A DNA stretch of 64,000 nucleotides from Parabacteroides sp. PH5-46 (GTDB lineage: Bacteria > Bacteroidota > Bacteroidia > Bacteroidales > Tannerellaceae): the NCBI RefSeq assembly GCF_029892785.1, contig NZ_JARXXA010000002.1, positions 124,001-188,000 on the forward strand. Reading direction: 5' to 3'. Within the stretch, counting starts at the first letter, position 1. Each line of letters starts with the position of its first letter. The notes beneath the pieces were generated by a model that saw nothing but the letters and a program-made list of their open reading frames with translations, was not told the DNA's origin and did no database searches. Both the position numbers and the translations under genes were made by a program. Positions 10,350-19,434 of this stretch are shown in pieces.

Positions 10350-11546
10350 TCAATTTTTAACTTTCAATTGTGCTGCCATAGCAGCGCCTAAGGCCAGGCA
10401 GGCTTCGTACTTGTCGGCTTTTAGACCTTGTTTTTGCTCTACAGGCTCGCCTACTACTTCCCAGCCCATCTTTTCTCCGAAAGCTGCCAGGCGCTTTACG
10501 GCTGCTCCGGCCCAAGTGAAGGATCCGAAATAGGCAAACAAGCGGTTCTTTATTTCCCTTGTTTCTATCTTGCTCAGGGCAGACTCGATTTCGGGGAACA
10601 GTTGGTTGCTGTATGTAGGGCTGCCAACGATCAAACCTTTGTATTTAAAGACGTCTCGCAGGATATATGAGGCATGACTTTTGCTGGCGTTGTGCAGGAT
10701 GATATTCTTTATCCCGTTGTCAGCCAGTGATGAGGCGATGGCTTCTGCCATTTGTTCGGTATGTCCGTACATCGAACCATATAGGATAACGACTCCTTCT
10801 TCGCCTTCATAGCGGCTCAGGCGGTCGTAAATAGATACTGCTTGCTTCAGATGTTCACGCCATACGGGTCCGTGTGTAGAGCAAATGGTTTCTACTTCAA
10901 TGCTACCCAGCTTTTGAAGCGCCTTCTGTACCGGATTTCCGTATTTACCTACAATGTTGGCATAATAGCGGATCATTTCTTCCCAGAAGTGTTCTACATT
11001 CATTTCCGAATCGATTACCCCGCCATCCAATGTGCCGTAGGTTCCGAAAGCATCTGCCGAAAATAAGACTTTGTCTTTCGGGTCATAGGTGAACATTACT
11101 TCCGGCCAGTGAACCATTGGTGCCATATAAAACTCCAGTTCCCGGCTGCCGATATTCAGTTTGTCACTTTCTTTTACCTCTACCAGCCCGTCTGTAATAC
11201 CATGATATCCTTCCAGCATACCATGTGTTTTATTATTGCCTACGATCTGCATCTCAGGGTACATCTGGCGAAGCAGGCGGATACTGCCGGCATGGTCAGG
11301 CTCCATGTGATCAACTACCAGATAGTCTACTGGGCGTCCGTTTAGTGCATCCTCTATTTTCTTGAAAAAGATATCTGAATAGCAGATGTCTACTGTGTCT
11401 ATCAACACCGTTTTCTCATCCAGAATCAGATAAGAGTTATATGATACGCCATGAGGTAATGGCCATAGGTTCTCGAAAAGTGCTTTTTGTCGATCGTTTA
11501 CTCCGACGTAAATTGTGTTATTTGTTACTTTTTTTAATTTGTACAT
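10350..11546 (-). CDS. Flavodiiron protein (FprA type)
   Basis: A cytoplasmic oxygen or nitric-oxide reductase of 398 residues. The N-terminal metallo-beta-lactamase domain holds the diiron ligands in DHMEPDH (H80, E82, D84, H85), then FSADAFG and STHGPVW. From about residue 255 a flavodoxin domain starts with ILYGSMYGHTEQMAEAIA for FMN binding. The last residues (LKVKN) are encoded by a heptad repeat. It lies 15 nt after lgt and is probably in the same unit. It probably protects this anaerobe from O2 or NO. Confidence 0.93.
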   Translation of the reverse strand: MYKLKKVTNNTIYVGVNDRQKALFENLWPLPHGVSYNSYLILDEKTVLIDTVDICYSDIFFKKIEDALNGRPVDYLVVDHMEPDHAGSIRLLRQMYPEMQIVGNNKTHGMLEGYHGITDGLVEVKESDKLNIGSRELEFYMAPMVHWPEVMFTYDPKDKVLFSADAFGTYGTLDGGVIDSEMNVEHFWEEMIRYYANIVGKYGNPVQKALQKLGSIEVETICSTHGPVWREHLKQAVSIYDRLSRYEGEEGVVILYGSMYGHTEQMAEAIASSLADNGIKNIILHNASKSHASYILRDVFKYKGLIVGSPTYSNQLFPEIESALSKIETREIKNRLFAYFGSFTWAGAAVKRLAAFGEKMGWEVVGEPVEQKQGLKADKYEACLALGAAMAAQLKVKN

Positions 11547-11561
11547 GTGAAAAAACTTTGT

Positions 11562-12380
11562 TTAAATCTTCTTGGTTAGTGCTCTCCAGACAAAATAGAC
11601 GCCTGCGAGGACGAAGGGGATACTGAGTAGTTGCCCCATGTTCAATATCATGTTGGCTTCAAACGCTTCCTGGTCGTTCTTCAGGAACTCAATGAAGAAG
11701 CGGGAGCCGAAAATACAAATGAAAAATATGCCGAAGATCAGCCCTTCTTTCTTGTAGGCTTCTTTCTTGAAGTAGAGCCACATACAGAGAAGGAATGTCA
11801 GGAAGTAACAGATCGCCTCATATAGTTGAGTGGGATGGCTTGGCGCTGTAAAGATAGGCTCTGCCCCCTGTCTCCAGGCATACATATTATCAATAAAACG
11901 GAATCCCCAGGGTTTATCGGTTGCATGTCCGTATATCTCATGGTTCATCAGATTACCTAAACGGATAAAAGCGGCTACCAGACCGGTAGGGACTACCAAC
12001 TTGTCGAAGGTCCACAGCATGCTTTTATGTGTTACACGTTTGGAATAGAAATAGATGGCAATTACAATACCCAAGGTTCCTCCATGACTGGCCAGTCCGC
12101 CTTCCCATACTTTCAGTATCTCCCACGGATTTGCCAGGTAGTGCTCCGGAGCATAGAACAGGCAATGTCCCAAACGGGCTCCGATAACTGTTCCAAGCGC
12201 CGTATAGATCAACAGAGAGTCGATCCAGGCGGGATTCAGCTTCTCGTTTTTCCACATCCGGGCTACAATCATGTAACCAATGGCAAAACCGACTGCAAAA
12301 GCCAATCCGTACCAACGTATTTCACGTGATCCGATAGTAAATATGGCCGGATCAGCCGTCCAGGTAATGTAACTAAGCAT
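11562..12380 (-). CDS. lgt: Prolipoprotein diacylglyceryl transferase
   Basis: Transfers diacylglycerol from phosphatidylglycerol to the lipobox cysteine of prolipoproteins at the inner membrane. It has 272 residues and about seven membrane segments. Family features: RWYGLAFAVGF near the N-terminus, the GARLGHCLFY region, EGGLASHGG, and RLGNLMNHEIYG with the conserved Arg and Asn. Standalone essential-type gene; upstream gap holds a heptad inverted repeat. Confidence 0.95.
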   Translation of the reverse strand: MLSYITWTADPAIFTIGSREIRWYGLAFAVGFAIGYMIVARMWKNEKLNPAWIDSLLIYTALGTVIGARLGHCLFYAPEHYLANPWEILKVWEGGLASHGGTLGIVIAIYFYSKRVTHKSMLWTFDKLVVPTGLVAAFIRLGNLMNHEIYGHATDKPWGFRFIDNMYAWRQGAEPIFTAPSHPTQLYEAICYFLTFLLCMWLYFKKEAYKKEGLIFGIFFICIFGSRFFIEFLKNDQEAFEANMILNMGQLLSIPFVLAGVYFVWRALTKKI

Positions 12381-12397
12381 TTTCTTTTATAATTTAA

Positions 12398-12452
12398 AAT
12401 TGAAAGTTGAAAGTTGAAAATGGAATATTAATTTCGTTTTCAACTTTCAATT
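12398..12452. repeat. Heptad inverted repeat between ddh and lgt
   Basis: The left arm 12398-12420 is built of 7-nt steps (AATTGAA, AGTTGAA, AGTTGAA). The right arm TTTTCAACTTTCAATT at 12437-12452 is its complement, giving a stem of about 15 bp around an AT-rich loop. It has no clear T-run and could be a terminator-like or processing hairpin, or a neutral repeat. Confidence 0.65.
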
Positions 12453-12455
12453 AAA

Positions 12456-13352
12456 TTAAACAAGTCGTTTAATTAAGTCTTCTTTGTCACCGTAAAGCAT
12501 ATCGATAACGGGTAGCTCGATCATGGTGTAAGCTCCGGGTTTCTGCTTGAAGCTGGCGCGAGCTACCGAAATCAATACCTGGGCTGTCAGCGCCGGGTTG
12601 TTGATCTTCATGTCGAACTCGATCAGCTGGTTTTGCGTTTGTCCGGATACGCCTTTGCGAACCAGTTTTACGCCATGTCCCATATCCAATAGGTTGTCTA
12701 CGCTATCTACTTGCATAACATGTGTTTCATCGTGCGCGAAATAGTCGTCAGCCTTGATGGCTGCTGCTACTTGCTTGAAGTCGTATCCTTCTTTTACTTC
12801 GATGTATACCATCCGGCGGTGAATACCTGTCCCAACGGGGATTGTCATACTCAGAGCGGCTTTCACACCTTCGATGGCTTTTACAGCTACGGTGTGCCCC
12901 ATACTCATGCCGGGTCCGAAGTTTGTATAGGTAATTCCTTTCGGAACCATTGCTTCCAATAATGCGCGGACTACGGAATCGCTTCCCGGATCCCATCCCG
13001 CCGAGATTACAGCTACTGAATTGTGTGCTTTAGCTACAGCATCCAGCGAACGGCGAAGCTCTACGATTCCTCCGTGGATATCGAAGCTGTCTACTGTATT
13101 GATTCCCAATGCCAGTATTTCTTTGGCATGCGCTTCTACACTACGCGTAGGGGTTGCCAGTATAGCAACGTCTACTTTTTCTAATTTGGTGATACTGTCG
13201 GTTACCTGATAAGGTTTTAATTCGGCAGGAACATCTGAAGGGTTTCTACGTACAATACCTGCTACTTCAAAATCCGGGGAGGCAAGAATCGCTTCCAGCA
13301 CATATTTCCCGATATTGCCATATCCTACGATGGCAGCTCTAATTTTTTTCAT
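12456..13352 (-). CDS. ddh: Meso-diaminopimelate D-dehydrogenase
   Basis: Makes meso-diaminopimelate from tetrahydrodipicolinate, ammonia and NADPH in one step, feeding lysine and peptidoglycan synthesis. It has 298 residues. Motifs: AAIVGYGNIGKYV nucleotide fold, GIVRRNP, DSFDIHGGI, SAGWDPGSDSVVRAL and FGPGMSMGHTVA, all typical of the family. It is found in several Bacteroidales. The start is followed upstream by a clean TATCTTTG box. Confidence 0.93.
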   Translation of the reverse strand: MKKIRAAIVGYGNIGKYVLEAILASPDFEVAGIVRRNPSDVPAELKPYQVTDSITKLEKVDVAILATPTRSVEAHAKEILALGINTVDSFDIHGGIVELRRSLDAVAKAHNSVAVISAGWDPGSDSVVRALLEAMVPKGITYTNFGPGMSMGHTVAVKAIEGVKAALSMTIPVGTGIHRRMVYIEVKEGYDFKQVAAAIKADDYFAHDETHVMQVDSVDNLLDMGHGVKLVRKGVSGQTQNQLIEFDMKINNPALTAQVLISVARASFKQKPGAYTMIELPVIDMLYGDKEDLIKRLV

Positions 13353-13383
13353 ACTTAAAAGTTATTTCTTTATCAAACAGCGA

Positions 13384-13391
13384 CAAAGATA
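13384..13391 (-). promoter_or_regulatory. -7 promoter box of ddh
   Basis: On the minus strand TATCTTTG lies 31 nt before the ddh ATG. No TTTG is visible at the -33 position, so recognition may need a partner, or the promoter may be weak. Confidence 0.5.
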
Positions 13392-13490
13392 GGAAAAAAA
13401 TAGTACCCTTATTCCATTCCATACGTTTAATTCTTATTGTACTTCTATTTGGATGGGAGAGTTTTCTTTTCGTAGAATATTAATGAATAT

Positions 13491-13586
13491 AGAATCACGC
13501 CACATATGTAGAACGATCAAACCACATATGTAAAACGATCGAAACACATATGTGAATCGATCGCGCCACATATGTCACGCGATTCT
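13491..13586. repeat. Array 1: four CACATATGT palindromes at exact 22-bp period
   Basis: CACATATGT occurs at 13501, 13523, 13545 and 13567, exactly 22 bp apart. The 13-nt spacers are related (each with a CGATC or CGATT core) but not identical. The set is bracketed by AGAATCACGC (13491-13500) and GCGATTCT (13579-13586), an imperfect inverted pair. It lies between the terminator of the isomerase gene and the ddh promoter. The rest of the gap 13353-13667 holds only the ddh promoter box and the terminator. Confidence 0.9.
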
Positions 13587-13604
13587 ATCGTTTTGAAAAA
13601 GTAA

Positions 13605-13647
13605 GGGCTAAACGGCTTATTTGTAGAGATTAATAGCCGTTTAGCCC
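13605..13647 (-). terminator. Terminator hairpin after the sugar isomerase gene
   Basis: A perfect 13-bp stem, GGGCTAAACGGCT (13605-13617) with AGCCGTTTAGCCC (13635-13647), and a 17-nt loop. It begins 21 bp after the stop of the minus-strand isomerase gene and on that strand is followed by a T-rich stretch (TTACTTTTTC). Confidence 0.75.
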
Positions 13648-13667
13648 CTAAAGATATTTAATCGTAT

Positions 13668-14660
13668 TTATTTCTTTTCAAATACAGAATCGAATGCGTG
13701 AGCAGATGGTTGGAAATCAATCCGTTTGGTGAATTCGCAAGACTCGCGTGCTCCGTGTTCGCGATCCATAGCGCTGTCTTCCCATTCGATGGATAAAGGG
13801 CCCTGATAGCCGATATGGTTGAGGGCGCGGATGATCTCTTCGAAGTTTATCTTGCCACGTCCTACGCTGCGGAAGTTCCAGAAGCGGCGTGGATCGCCAA
13901 ATGTAACGTATCCTCCGAATACACCTGCCTGCTTGGGCGTATCGCTCCAGTATACATCCTTCATGTGTACATGGAAAATCCGGTCGGCAAACTCATAAAT
14001 AAAGCCTACATAGTCTACACCCTGATAGCCGAAGTGGCTGGGATCGTAGTTGAAGCCAAATGCTGGATGATTGTTCAAGGCGTCTAATGCGCGGCGAGCC
14101 GTTACGGTATCAAACGCAATTTCGGTAGGATGCACTTCCAGCGCATAGCGGATACCCAGCTTCTGATACTCGTCCAGAATAGGAGTGAAGCGGCGTGCAA
14201 AATCCTGGAATCCTTCCTCAATCATAGCTTCGGTAACAGGAGGGAAAGAGTAAAGATATTGCCAGATGGAACTACCGGTAAAGCCAACTACCGTGTCAAT
14301 ACCCAGTGCCTTGGCAGCATGAGCCGTGCGGATTAGTTCTTCAGCCGCTCTTTGACGTACCCCTTCAGGATCCCCATCACCCCAGATATGGTCGGGCAGG
14401 ATAGCCTTGTGCCGTCCGTCAATATTGTCGCAAACTGCCTGTCCGATCAGGTGAGTAGAAATGGTGCGAAGTTCCATGCCATACTTTGCCAACAAATCTT
14501 TGATCCCCTTATAATAAGCAGGATCAGTCTGCCGTACATCCAAATGGTCGGGAAGTCCGATTTCGATACCATCATATCCGAAAGATTTTGCCTTCTGGCA
14601 TACAGTTTCCAGTGATAAGTCGCCCCACTGTAAAGAGTACAAGGTTACAAGTCGTGCCAT
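13668..14660 (-). CDS. TIM-barrel sugar phosphate isomerase/epimerase
   Basis: A 330-residue member of the xylose-isomerase-like TIM-barrel (AP endonuclease 2) family. Metal-site residues sit at the usual strand ends: EVHPTE, NYDPSHFG, HVHMKD and SIEWED. The start at 14660 (MARLVTLYS) is chosen because the 28 codons upstream read as noncoding and contain the promoter. No signal peptide, so cytoplasmic. The substrate is unknown; relatives act on hexose or keto-sugar derivatives. It has its own promoter and terminator. Confidence 0.85.
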   Translation of the reverse strand: MARLVTLYSLQWGDLSLETVCQKAKSFGYDGIEIGLPDHLDVRQTDPAYYKGIKDLLAKYGMELRTISTHLIGQAVCDNIDGRHKAILPDHIWGDGDPEGVRQRAAEELIRTAHAAKALGIDTVVGFTGSSIWQYLYSFPPVTEAMIEEGFQDFARRFTPILDEYQKLGIRYALEVHPTEIAFDTVTARRALDALNNHPAFGFNYDPSHFGYQGVDYVGFIYEFADRIFHVHMKDVYWSDTPKQAGVFGGYVTFGDPRRFWNFRSVGRGKINFEEIIRALNHIGYQGPLSIEWEDSAMDREHGARESCEFTKRIDFQPSAHAFDSVFEKK

Positions 14661-14713
14661 AATATTATCATTTAAAGTTGAATAAATTAGTAGTTTTACT
14701 TTTTCATACCAGA

Positions 14714-14745
14714 CAAAACTAAAAAAATAACCTTTACAAAACAAA
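14714..14745 (-). promoter_or_regulatory. Promoter of the sugar isomerase gene
   Basis: On the minus strand, TTTG at 14745-14742, a 20-nt spacer and TAGTTTTG at 14721-14714, ending 53 nt before the ATG. The rest of the divergent gap 14661-14944 is AT-rich. It holds two copies of TATACCTTTT (14802, 14840) with no clear role. Confidence 0.65.
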
Positions 14746-14883
14746 ATGCTATCTCTTAATAATTTCTAATTCAGCAATATCACTAAAGAGATATTGTAAT
14801 ATATACCTTTTGGGATAGGGTGAATAATATGGATCAATTTATACCTTTTCAGTACCGGATGTGTTGTTTGTTAATTCTTTGCT

Positions 14884-14918
14884 TTTGTGTGGGGAACGAC
14901 AAATAATTCGTATTTTTG
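14884..14918 (+). promoter_or_regulatory. Promoter of the pfkA operon
   Basis: TATTTTTG at 14911-14918 is a perfect -7 match placed 26 nt before the pfkA ATG. The nearest TTTG (14884-14887) leaves a spacer of 23, longer than the usual 19-20. Confidence 0.55.
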
Positions 14919-14944
14919 TGGCGGATATTTAATTAATAGGTATT

Positions 14945-15925
14945 ATGTCAACAATTAAGAGTATTGGTATTTTGACATCCGGAGGGGATGCGCCGGGAAT
15001 GAATGCTGCTATTCGTGCAGTAACTCGTTCTGCTATTTATAATGGCATGGCAGTGAAGGGGATCTATAGAGGCTTTAAGGGGTTGATAACCGGGGAGATT
15101 GAAGAATTTAAGACACAAAATGTAAGTAATATCATACAACGGGGCGGAACAATCCTTAAAACGGCTCGTTGCGAAGAGTTTAAGACTCCCGAAGGCCGGA
15201 AAATGGCTTATGATCGTCTGATAGAGCATGGCATTGATGCACTAGTAGCGATTGGTGGCGACGGAACACTGACCGGAGCTCGTATTTTTGCTCAGGAATT
15301 TAATTATCCGATTGTTGGTTTGCCGGGTACGATTGATAACGATTTATTCGGGACAGACGTTACAATTGGTTATGATACAGCTTTAAATACTATTCTGGAA
15401 TGTGTGGATAAAATCCGTGATACGGCTTCTTCGCATGATCGTTTGTTTTTTATCGAAGTCATGGGGCGTGATGCCGGATTTCTGGCCTTGAATGGTGCGA
15501 TTGCATCGGGAGCGGAAGCGGCTATTATCCCGGAAATCTCGGTGGAAACGGACCAATTATCCGATATGATAGAAAACGGATTGCGCAAATCTAAAAACAG
15601 TAGTATCGTATTAGTGGCTGAAAGTGAAGTAACCGGAGGCGCTATGGGAGTGGCCGAACGTGTGAAGAAGGAATATCCTGCGTTTGATGTTCGTGTAACC
15701 ATTCTAGGGCACTTGCAGAGAGGAGGTTCTCCTTCGGCACAAGACCGTATCCTGGCTACCCGTATGGGTATTGCGGCTATCGACGCTTTACTCGACGATC
15801 AACGAAATGTAATGATCGGTATCCAGAATGACGATATCATTTATATCCCATTTGCAAAAGCCATAAAGAAAGACAAGCCAATTAATCGTGATCTGCTGAA
15901 AGTACTTCGCATATCATCCATATAA
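14945..15925 (+). CDS. pfkA: ATP-dependent 6-phosphofructokinase
   Basis: Phosphorylates fructose-6-phosphate in glycolysis. It has 326 residues, the bacterial PfkA length. GGDGTLTGA carries the Gly (not Asp) at the donor-site position, and PGTIDND has Gly where PPi enzymes have Lys. Both indicate ATP rather than pyrophosphate as donor. Other motifs: [14 protein letters not shown] at the start and [12 protein letters not shown]. It heads a run of four genes with an ABC permease beginning 11 nt later. Confidence 0.95.
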   Translation: MSTIKSIGILTSGGDAPGMNAAIRAVTRSAIYNGMAVKGIYRGFKGLITGEIEEFKTQNVSNIIQRGGTILKTARCEEFKTPEGRKMAYDRLIEHGIDALVAIGGDGTLTGARIFAQEFNYPIVGLPGTIDNDLFGTDVTIGYDTALNTILECVDKIRDTASSHDRLFFIEVMGRDAGFLALNGAIASGAEAAIIPEISVETDQLSDMIENGLRKSKNSSIVLVAESEVTGGAMGVAERVKKEYPAFDVRVTILGHLQRGGSPSAQDRILATRMGIAAIDALLDDQRNVMIGIQNDDIIYIPFAKAIKKDKPINRDLLKVLRISSI

Positions 15926-15936
15926 TTAGCTGAAAG

Positions 15937-16968
15937 GTGAACCGGATATTTTTTTTCTATCCCTTATTGTTTTTTTTTCTGTTGATATTATTTGTCGGCA
16001 GTTTGGCGTATGGGGCTGTGTCTATTCCGCTGGGTAGCGTGTTTGACATACTTGTAGGAAAAGAACCGGAACGTATCGCCTGGCAAAATATCGTTTTGCA
16101 ATCCCGTCTTCCGCAGGCGGTGACTGCTATGTTGGCCGGAGCTTCTTTGGCTGTAAGTGGCTTGTTGTTGCAAACGCTATTCCGCAATCCCCTGGCCGGG
16201 CCGTCTATTTTGGGGATCAGTGACGGGGCCAATCTGGGGGTTGCAATTGTTATGCTCTATTTTGGAGGTTCGCTAAGCCAGTTGGCCGATTTACCGGTGA
16301 GTGGTTATCCGGCGATTATTTTTGCCGCTTTCATCGGTGCATGCGCTATTTTAGGGGTTATTCTCTACTTTTCATCGAAGGTGAAGAACAATGTAATGCT
16401 CCTTATCATCGGGATTATGATCGGATATTTGGCATCTTCTGTCATATCTATTCTTAATTTCTACGCTTCCACCGATAAGGTACATGCCTATGTGATGTGG
16501 GGGTTGGGTAATTTTTCCGGGGTTTCGCTGGGGCAACTGCCTTTCTTTATTGCCTGTTCGCTGACGGGGCTTTTCCTGTCTATCTTACTGATCAAGCCTC
16601 TGAATGCGTTATTACTGGGAGAGATGTATGCTGCCAATCTGGGGATCAGAATCAAACGGACACGTATGTTTATCCTGCTATGTACAGGTTTGCTAACAGC
16701 TGTAACAACAGCATTTTGTGGCCCGGTTTCCTTCATTGGGCTGGCAGTACCGCATATTGCCCGTTTGCTGTTGGGCTCTTCCAATCATAAGATGCTGCTT
16801 CCGGTAACACTGCTTACAGGCTCTTGTATAGCTTTATTATGCAATATGCTGATGGTTGTTCCGGGTACCAATACGATCTTGCCTCTGAATGCTGTTACCC
16901 CTTTGATAGGGGCTCCTGTTATTATTTATGTGATTGTGAATCGCAAAAATATCCAATACTTTAATTGA
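15937..16968 (+). CDS. FecCD/BtuC-type ABC importer permease
   Basis: A 343-residue inner-membrane permease with about ten hydrophobic segments, homologous to BtuC/FecCD/FhuB. It would import cobalamin, haem or an iron chelate. Motifs: RLPQAVTAMLAGASLAVSGLLLQTLFRNPLAGPSILG near the N-terminus (in pieces) and FCGPVSFIGLAVPHIAR close to the C-terminus. The start is GTG at 15937. No periplasmic binding protein or TonB receptor is next to it, so the substrate is open. Confidence 0.92.
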   Translation: MNRIFFFYPLLFFFLLILFVGSLAYGAVSIPLGSVFDILVGKEPERIAWQNIVLQSRLPQAVTAMLAGASLAVSGLLLQTLFRNPLAGPSILGISDGANLGVAIVMLYFGGSLSQLADLPVSGYPAIIFAAFIGACAILGVILYFSSKVKNNVMLLIIGIMIGYLASSVISILNFYASTDKVHAYVMWGLGNFSGVSLGQLPFFIACSLTGLFLSILLIKPLNALLLGEMYAANLGIRIKRTRMFILLCTGLLTAVTTAFCGPVSFIGLAVPHIARLLLGSSNHKMLLPVTLLTGSCIALLCNMLMVVPGTNTILPLNAVTPLIGAPVIIYVIVNRKNIQYFN

Positions 16969-16976
16969 CCCGTCGG

Positions 16977-17993
16977 ATGAAAGAGTCTCCTGCTATAGAA
17001 ACAATCGGGTTGAGTATTGGTTACACGCTGAAAAGCGGTAAGCAAAAGCTTGTGCATGACGGCTTGGATCTGAAACTGTATCCGGGAGAAGTTACCTGTT
17101 TGTTAGGATTGAACGGAGCCGGGAAGTCTACCTTGTTGCGTACCTTGTGCGGTTTCCAACCACCTTTAAGCGGAGAGATACGTCTGCAAAACAAGCCATT
17201 TAATACCTATAACCAAGCAGAGCTCTCCCTTACAATCGGGGTAGTACTGACCGAAAAAACAAATGCCGGAGGTATAACTGTCTATGAACTGGCATCCTTG
17301 GGGAGGCATCCTTATACCGGCTTTTTCGGAGTCTTGAAAAAGCGCGACAGGGAGGTGGTAGAACAATCCCTTGAAGCAGCAGGCATTGCTCACAAAGCTC
17401 ATAATTATGTGTCGGAACTAAGTGACGGGGAACGGCAAAAGGCGATGATAGCCAAAACGCTGGCGCAGGAATGCCCGCTTATCCTGCTGGATGAACCTAC
17501 CGCTTTTCTGGATGTAACCAGCCGTATCGAAACGATGGTATTACTCCGCAAACTGGCTATCGAACAAGGAAAAACAATTCTGCTGTCTACACACGATATG
17601 GATCTGGCTATGCAAATGGGAGATTGTCTCTGGCTATTAGGAAAAGGACGTTCCATGGCTTGTGGTACACCTGAAGATTTGATATTGGAGGGAGAATTTG
17701 AAAGCTTTTTCGGGAAAGAAGGAATCGTATTTGATGCTTCTACCGGAAAACTAAGTACCTTATCACCAACCATCCCCATTGGAGTAGAAGGGGATTTCCT
17801 GACTTCTTACTGGGTAGGCAATGCCTTGATCCGGAACGGCTGGAAACCATCCCCCGTACACAAGGATTATATTAACATAAATTGTATAAGCAAACAACAA
17901 ATGATTATTACCTTGCCAAACCAAACACAAGTCAATGTAGCACATGTAAAAGATGTGATCGCCATTATTAAGAAAACAAACTATCAAGTATGA
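16977..17993 (+). CDS. BtuD/FecE-type ABC ATPase with C-terminal extension
   Basis: The partner ATPase of the FecCD-type permease. From ATG 16977 it has 338 residues; an alternative TTG start at 16965 overlaps the permease stop. Walker A GLNGAGKST (44-52), signature LSDGE (148-152), Walker B LILLDE (168-173) and the H-loop STHD are intact. About 85 extra residues follow the ATPase core and end in a small domain of unknown role. MATE overlaps its stop by 4 nt. Confidence 0.9.
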   Translation: MKESPAIETIGLSIGYTLKSGKQKLVHDGLDLKLYPGEVTCLLGLNGAGKSTLLRTLCGFQPPLSGEIRLQNKPFNTYNQAELSLTIGVVLTEKTNAGGITVYELASLGRHPYTGFFGVLKKRDREVVEQSLEAAGIAHKAHNYVSELSDGERQKAMIAKTLAQECPLILLDEPTAFLDVTSRIETMVLLRKLAIEQGKTILLSTHDMDLAMQMGDCLWLLGKGRSMACGTPEDLILEGEFESFFGKEGIVFDASTGKLSTLSPTIPIGVEGDFLTSYWVGNALIRNGWKPSPVHKDYININCISKQQMIITLPNQTQVNVAHVKDVIAIIKKTNYQV

Positions 17994-19333
17994 CGAGTGA
18001 AATTACCAAACGATTAGAACATGAAAAAATAGGCCGTTTACTACTACATTACGCTATTCCTGCTGTAGTTGGTACAATGGTCAACTCCTTGTATAATATT
18101 GTAGACCGTGTATTTATCGGACATGGGGTGGGCTCGCTGGCTATTTCCGGTCTGACGCTTACATTCCCTATCCTGTTGTTTCTCCAGGCTTTTGGTATGT
18201 TGATCGGTACGGGTACGGCTACCCGTGTATCTATTTTTCTGGGTAGGAAAGAACAAGGAATGGCAGAGCATATCTTGGGTAATGCACTGACACTGACATT
18301 TATCATTACTTTTGCTGCAATTCTTCCCAGTATGCTTTTCATGGAAGAAATGCTCTATCTGTTTGGCGGAAGCGAGCAGATCATCCCTTATGCGAAAGAC
18401 TATCTGAATATAGTTATTCCGGCCAGTATTTTTCCGAATCTGAGTTTCAGTTTCAATGCCGTTATGCGTGCTTCCGGATATCCCCGGAAAGCCATGATAA
18501 CCATGCTTATAGGAGCCTTTCTGAATATCATTCTCGACCCTATTTTTATTTTCGTTTTTGATATGGGGATACGTGGAGCGGCCATTGCAACAGTGATCTC
18601 CATGATAGCCAGCTCTGCCTTTGTTATGCACCATTTTATCAGCAAGGAGAGCTTGATACGCTTTCACAAGAAATACCTTTCGTTAGATAAGCGTTTGGTA
18701 TGGAGTATCATTACAATAGGTATTTCGCCTTTTGCTATGCAATTAGCCGGAAGTCTGGTGAATGTAGTGATGAACCATGCCCTTCAGTCGAATGGAGGAG
18801 ATCTGGCTTTGGGAGCCAACGGAATTATCTCTAGTATAGGGATGCTCCTGGTGATGCTCGTTATCGGGCTGGCGCAGGGGATGCAGCCGATTGTAGGCTT
18901 CAATTACGGGGCAGGGCATCATCGGCGGGTAATGGAAACGGTTCGCCTGGTGATTATTACCTCTACCTGCATAATGACTATAGGATGGGCTTTTTGTTTC
19001 TTTTTCCCCGAAATCATTGTAAAAGGTTTTACTACCGATCCGGAGCTGGTAGCCATTGCGGCTAATGGATTGAAACTGAATCTGGGGCTCTTTATAGTAG
19101 TTGGCTCCCAGATTACGATCAGCCAGTTTTTCCAGAGTATAGGTATTGCCTGGAAAGCTATATTCCTTAGTCTGACACGTCAATTTATCTACTTGATTCC
19201 TACGATTTTATTCCTTCCTTCCTTGTTTGGTTTGGATGGGGTCTGGTATTCAGGGCCTATATCGGATGGCTTGGCTGCCGTAACGGCCTGGCTATTTTTA
19301 TGGCAACATGTGAAAAAGGTAAAGCGCGCCTAA
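17990..19333 (+). CDS. MATE-family efflux transporter
   Basis: A 447-residue inner-membrane antiporter with about twelve membrane segments, member of the MATE/DinF superfamily. Family features: IVDRVFIGHGVG, ATRVSIFLGRKEQ, ASGYPRKAM and QGMQPIVGFNYGAG. Such proteins export cationic drugs or metabolites with Na+ or H+. The start codon overlaps the stop of the upstream ATPase (ATGA), indicating translational coupling with an importer operon, an odd pairing. Substrate unknown. Confidence 0.92.
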   Translation: MTSEITKRLEHEKIGRLLLHYAIPAVVGTMVNSLYNIVDRVFIGHGVGSLAISGLTLTFPILLFLQAFGMLIGTGTATRVSIFLGRKEQGMAEHILGNALTLTFIITFAAILPSMLFMEEMLYLFGGSEQIIPYAKDYLNIVIPASIFPNLSFSFNAVMRASGYPRKAMITMLIGAFLNIILDPIFIFVFDMGIRGAAIATVISMIASSAFVMHHFISKESLIRFHKKYLSLDKRLVWSIITIGISPFAMQLAGSLVNVVMNHALQSNGGDLALGANGIISSIGMLLVMLVIGLAQGMQPIVGFNYGAGHHRRVMETVRLVIITSTCIMTIGWAFCFFFPEIIVKGFTTDPELVAIAANGLKLNLGLFIVVGSQITISQFFQSIGIAWKAIFLSLTRQFIYLIPTILFLPSLFGLDGVWYSGPISDGLAAVTAWLFLWQHVKKVKRA

Positions 19334-19401
19334 TAGTATCCTAATATACATTCTATTTGAGCATTTGGTAATCTTATCATTAAGAATCTTAGCATTTTTT
19401 C

Positions 19402-19409
19402 TATATTTG
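19402..19409 (+). promoter_or_regulatory. -7 promoter box of the GroES-like gene
   Basis: TATATTTG at 19402-19409, 25 nt before the ATG at 19435. No convincing TTTG is seen 19-20 nt further upstream. Confidence 0.5.
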
Positions 19410-19434
19410 CAGTTCAATTCTAACAAAAAATAAT

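Noticed and set aside
13501-13588. CRISPR array
   Set aside because: The repeats are palindromic, 22 bp apart with similar spacers, only four units and no cas genes; the other two arrays fail for the same reasons.
14802-14849. Two TATACCTTTT copies 38 nt apart in the pfkA divergent gap
   Set aside because: Too short and AT-rich to claim an operator; no symmetry or third copy.
16977-17993. Cobalamin riboswitch expected upstream of a BtuCD-type operon
   Set aside because: The transporter genes lie directly behind pfkA with an 11-nt gap and the pfkA leader is only about 25 nt, too short for such an element.
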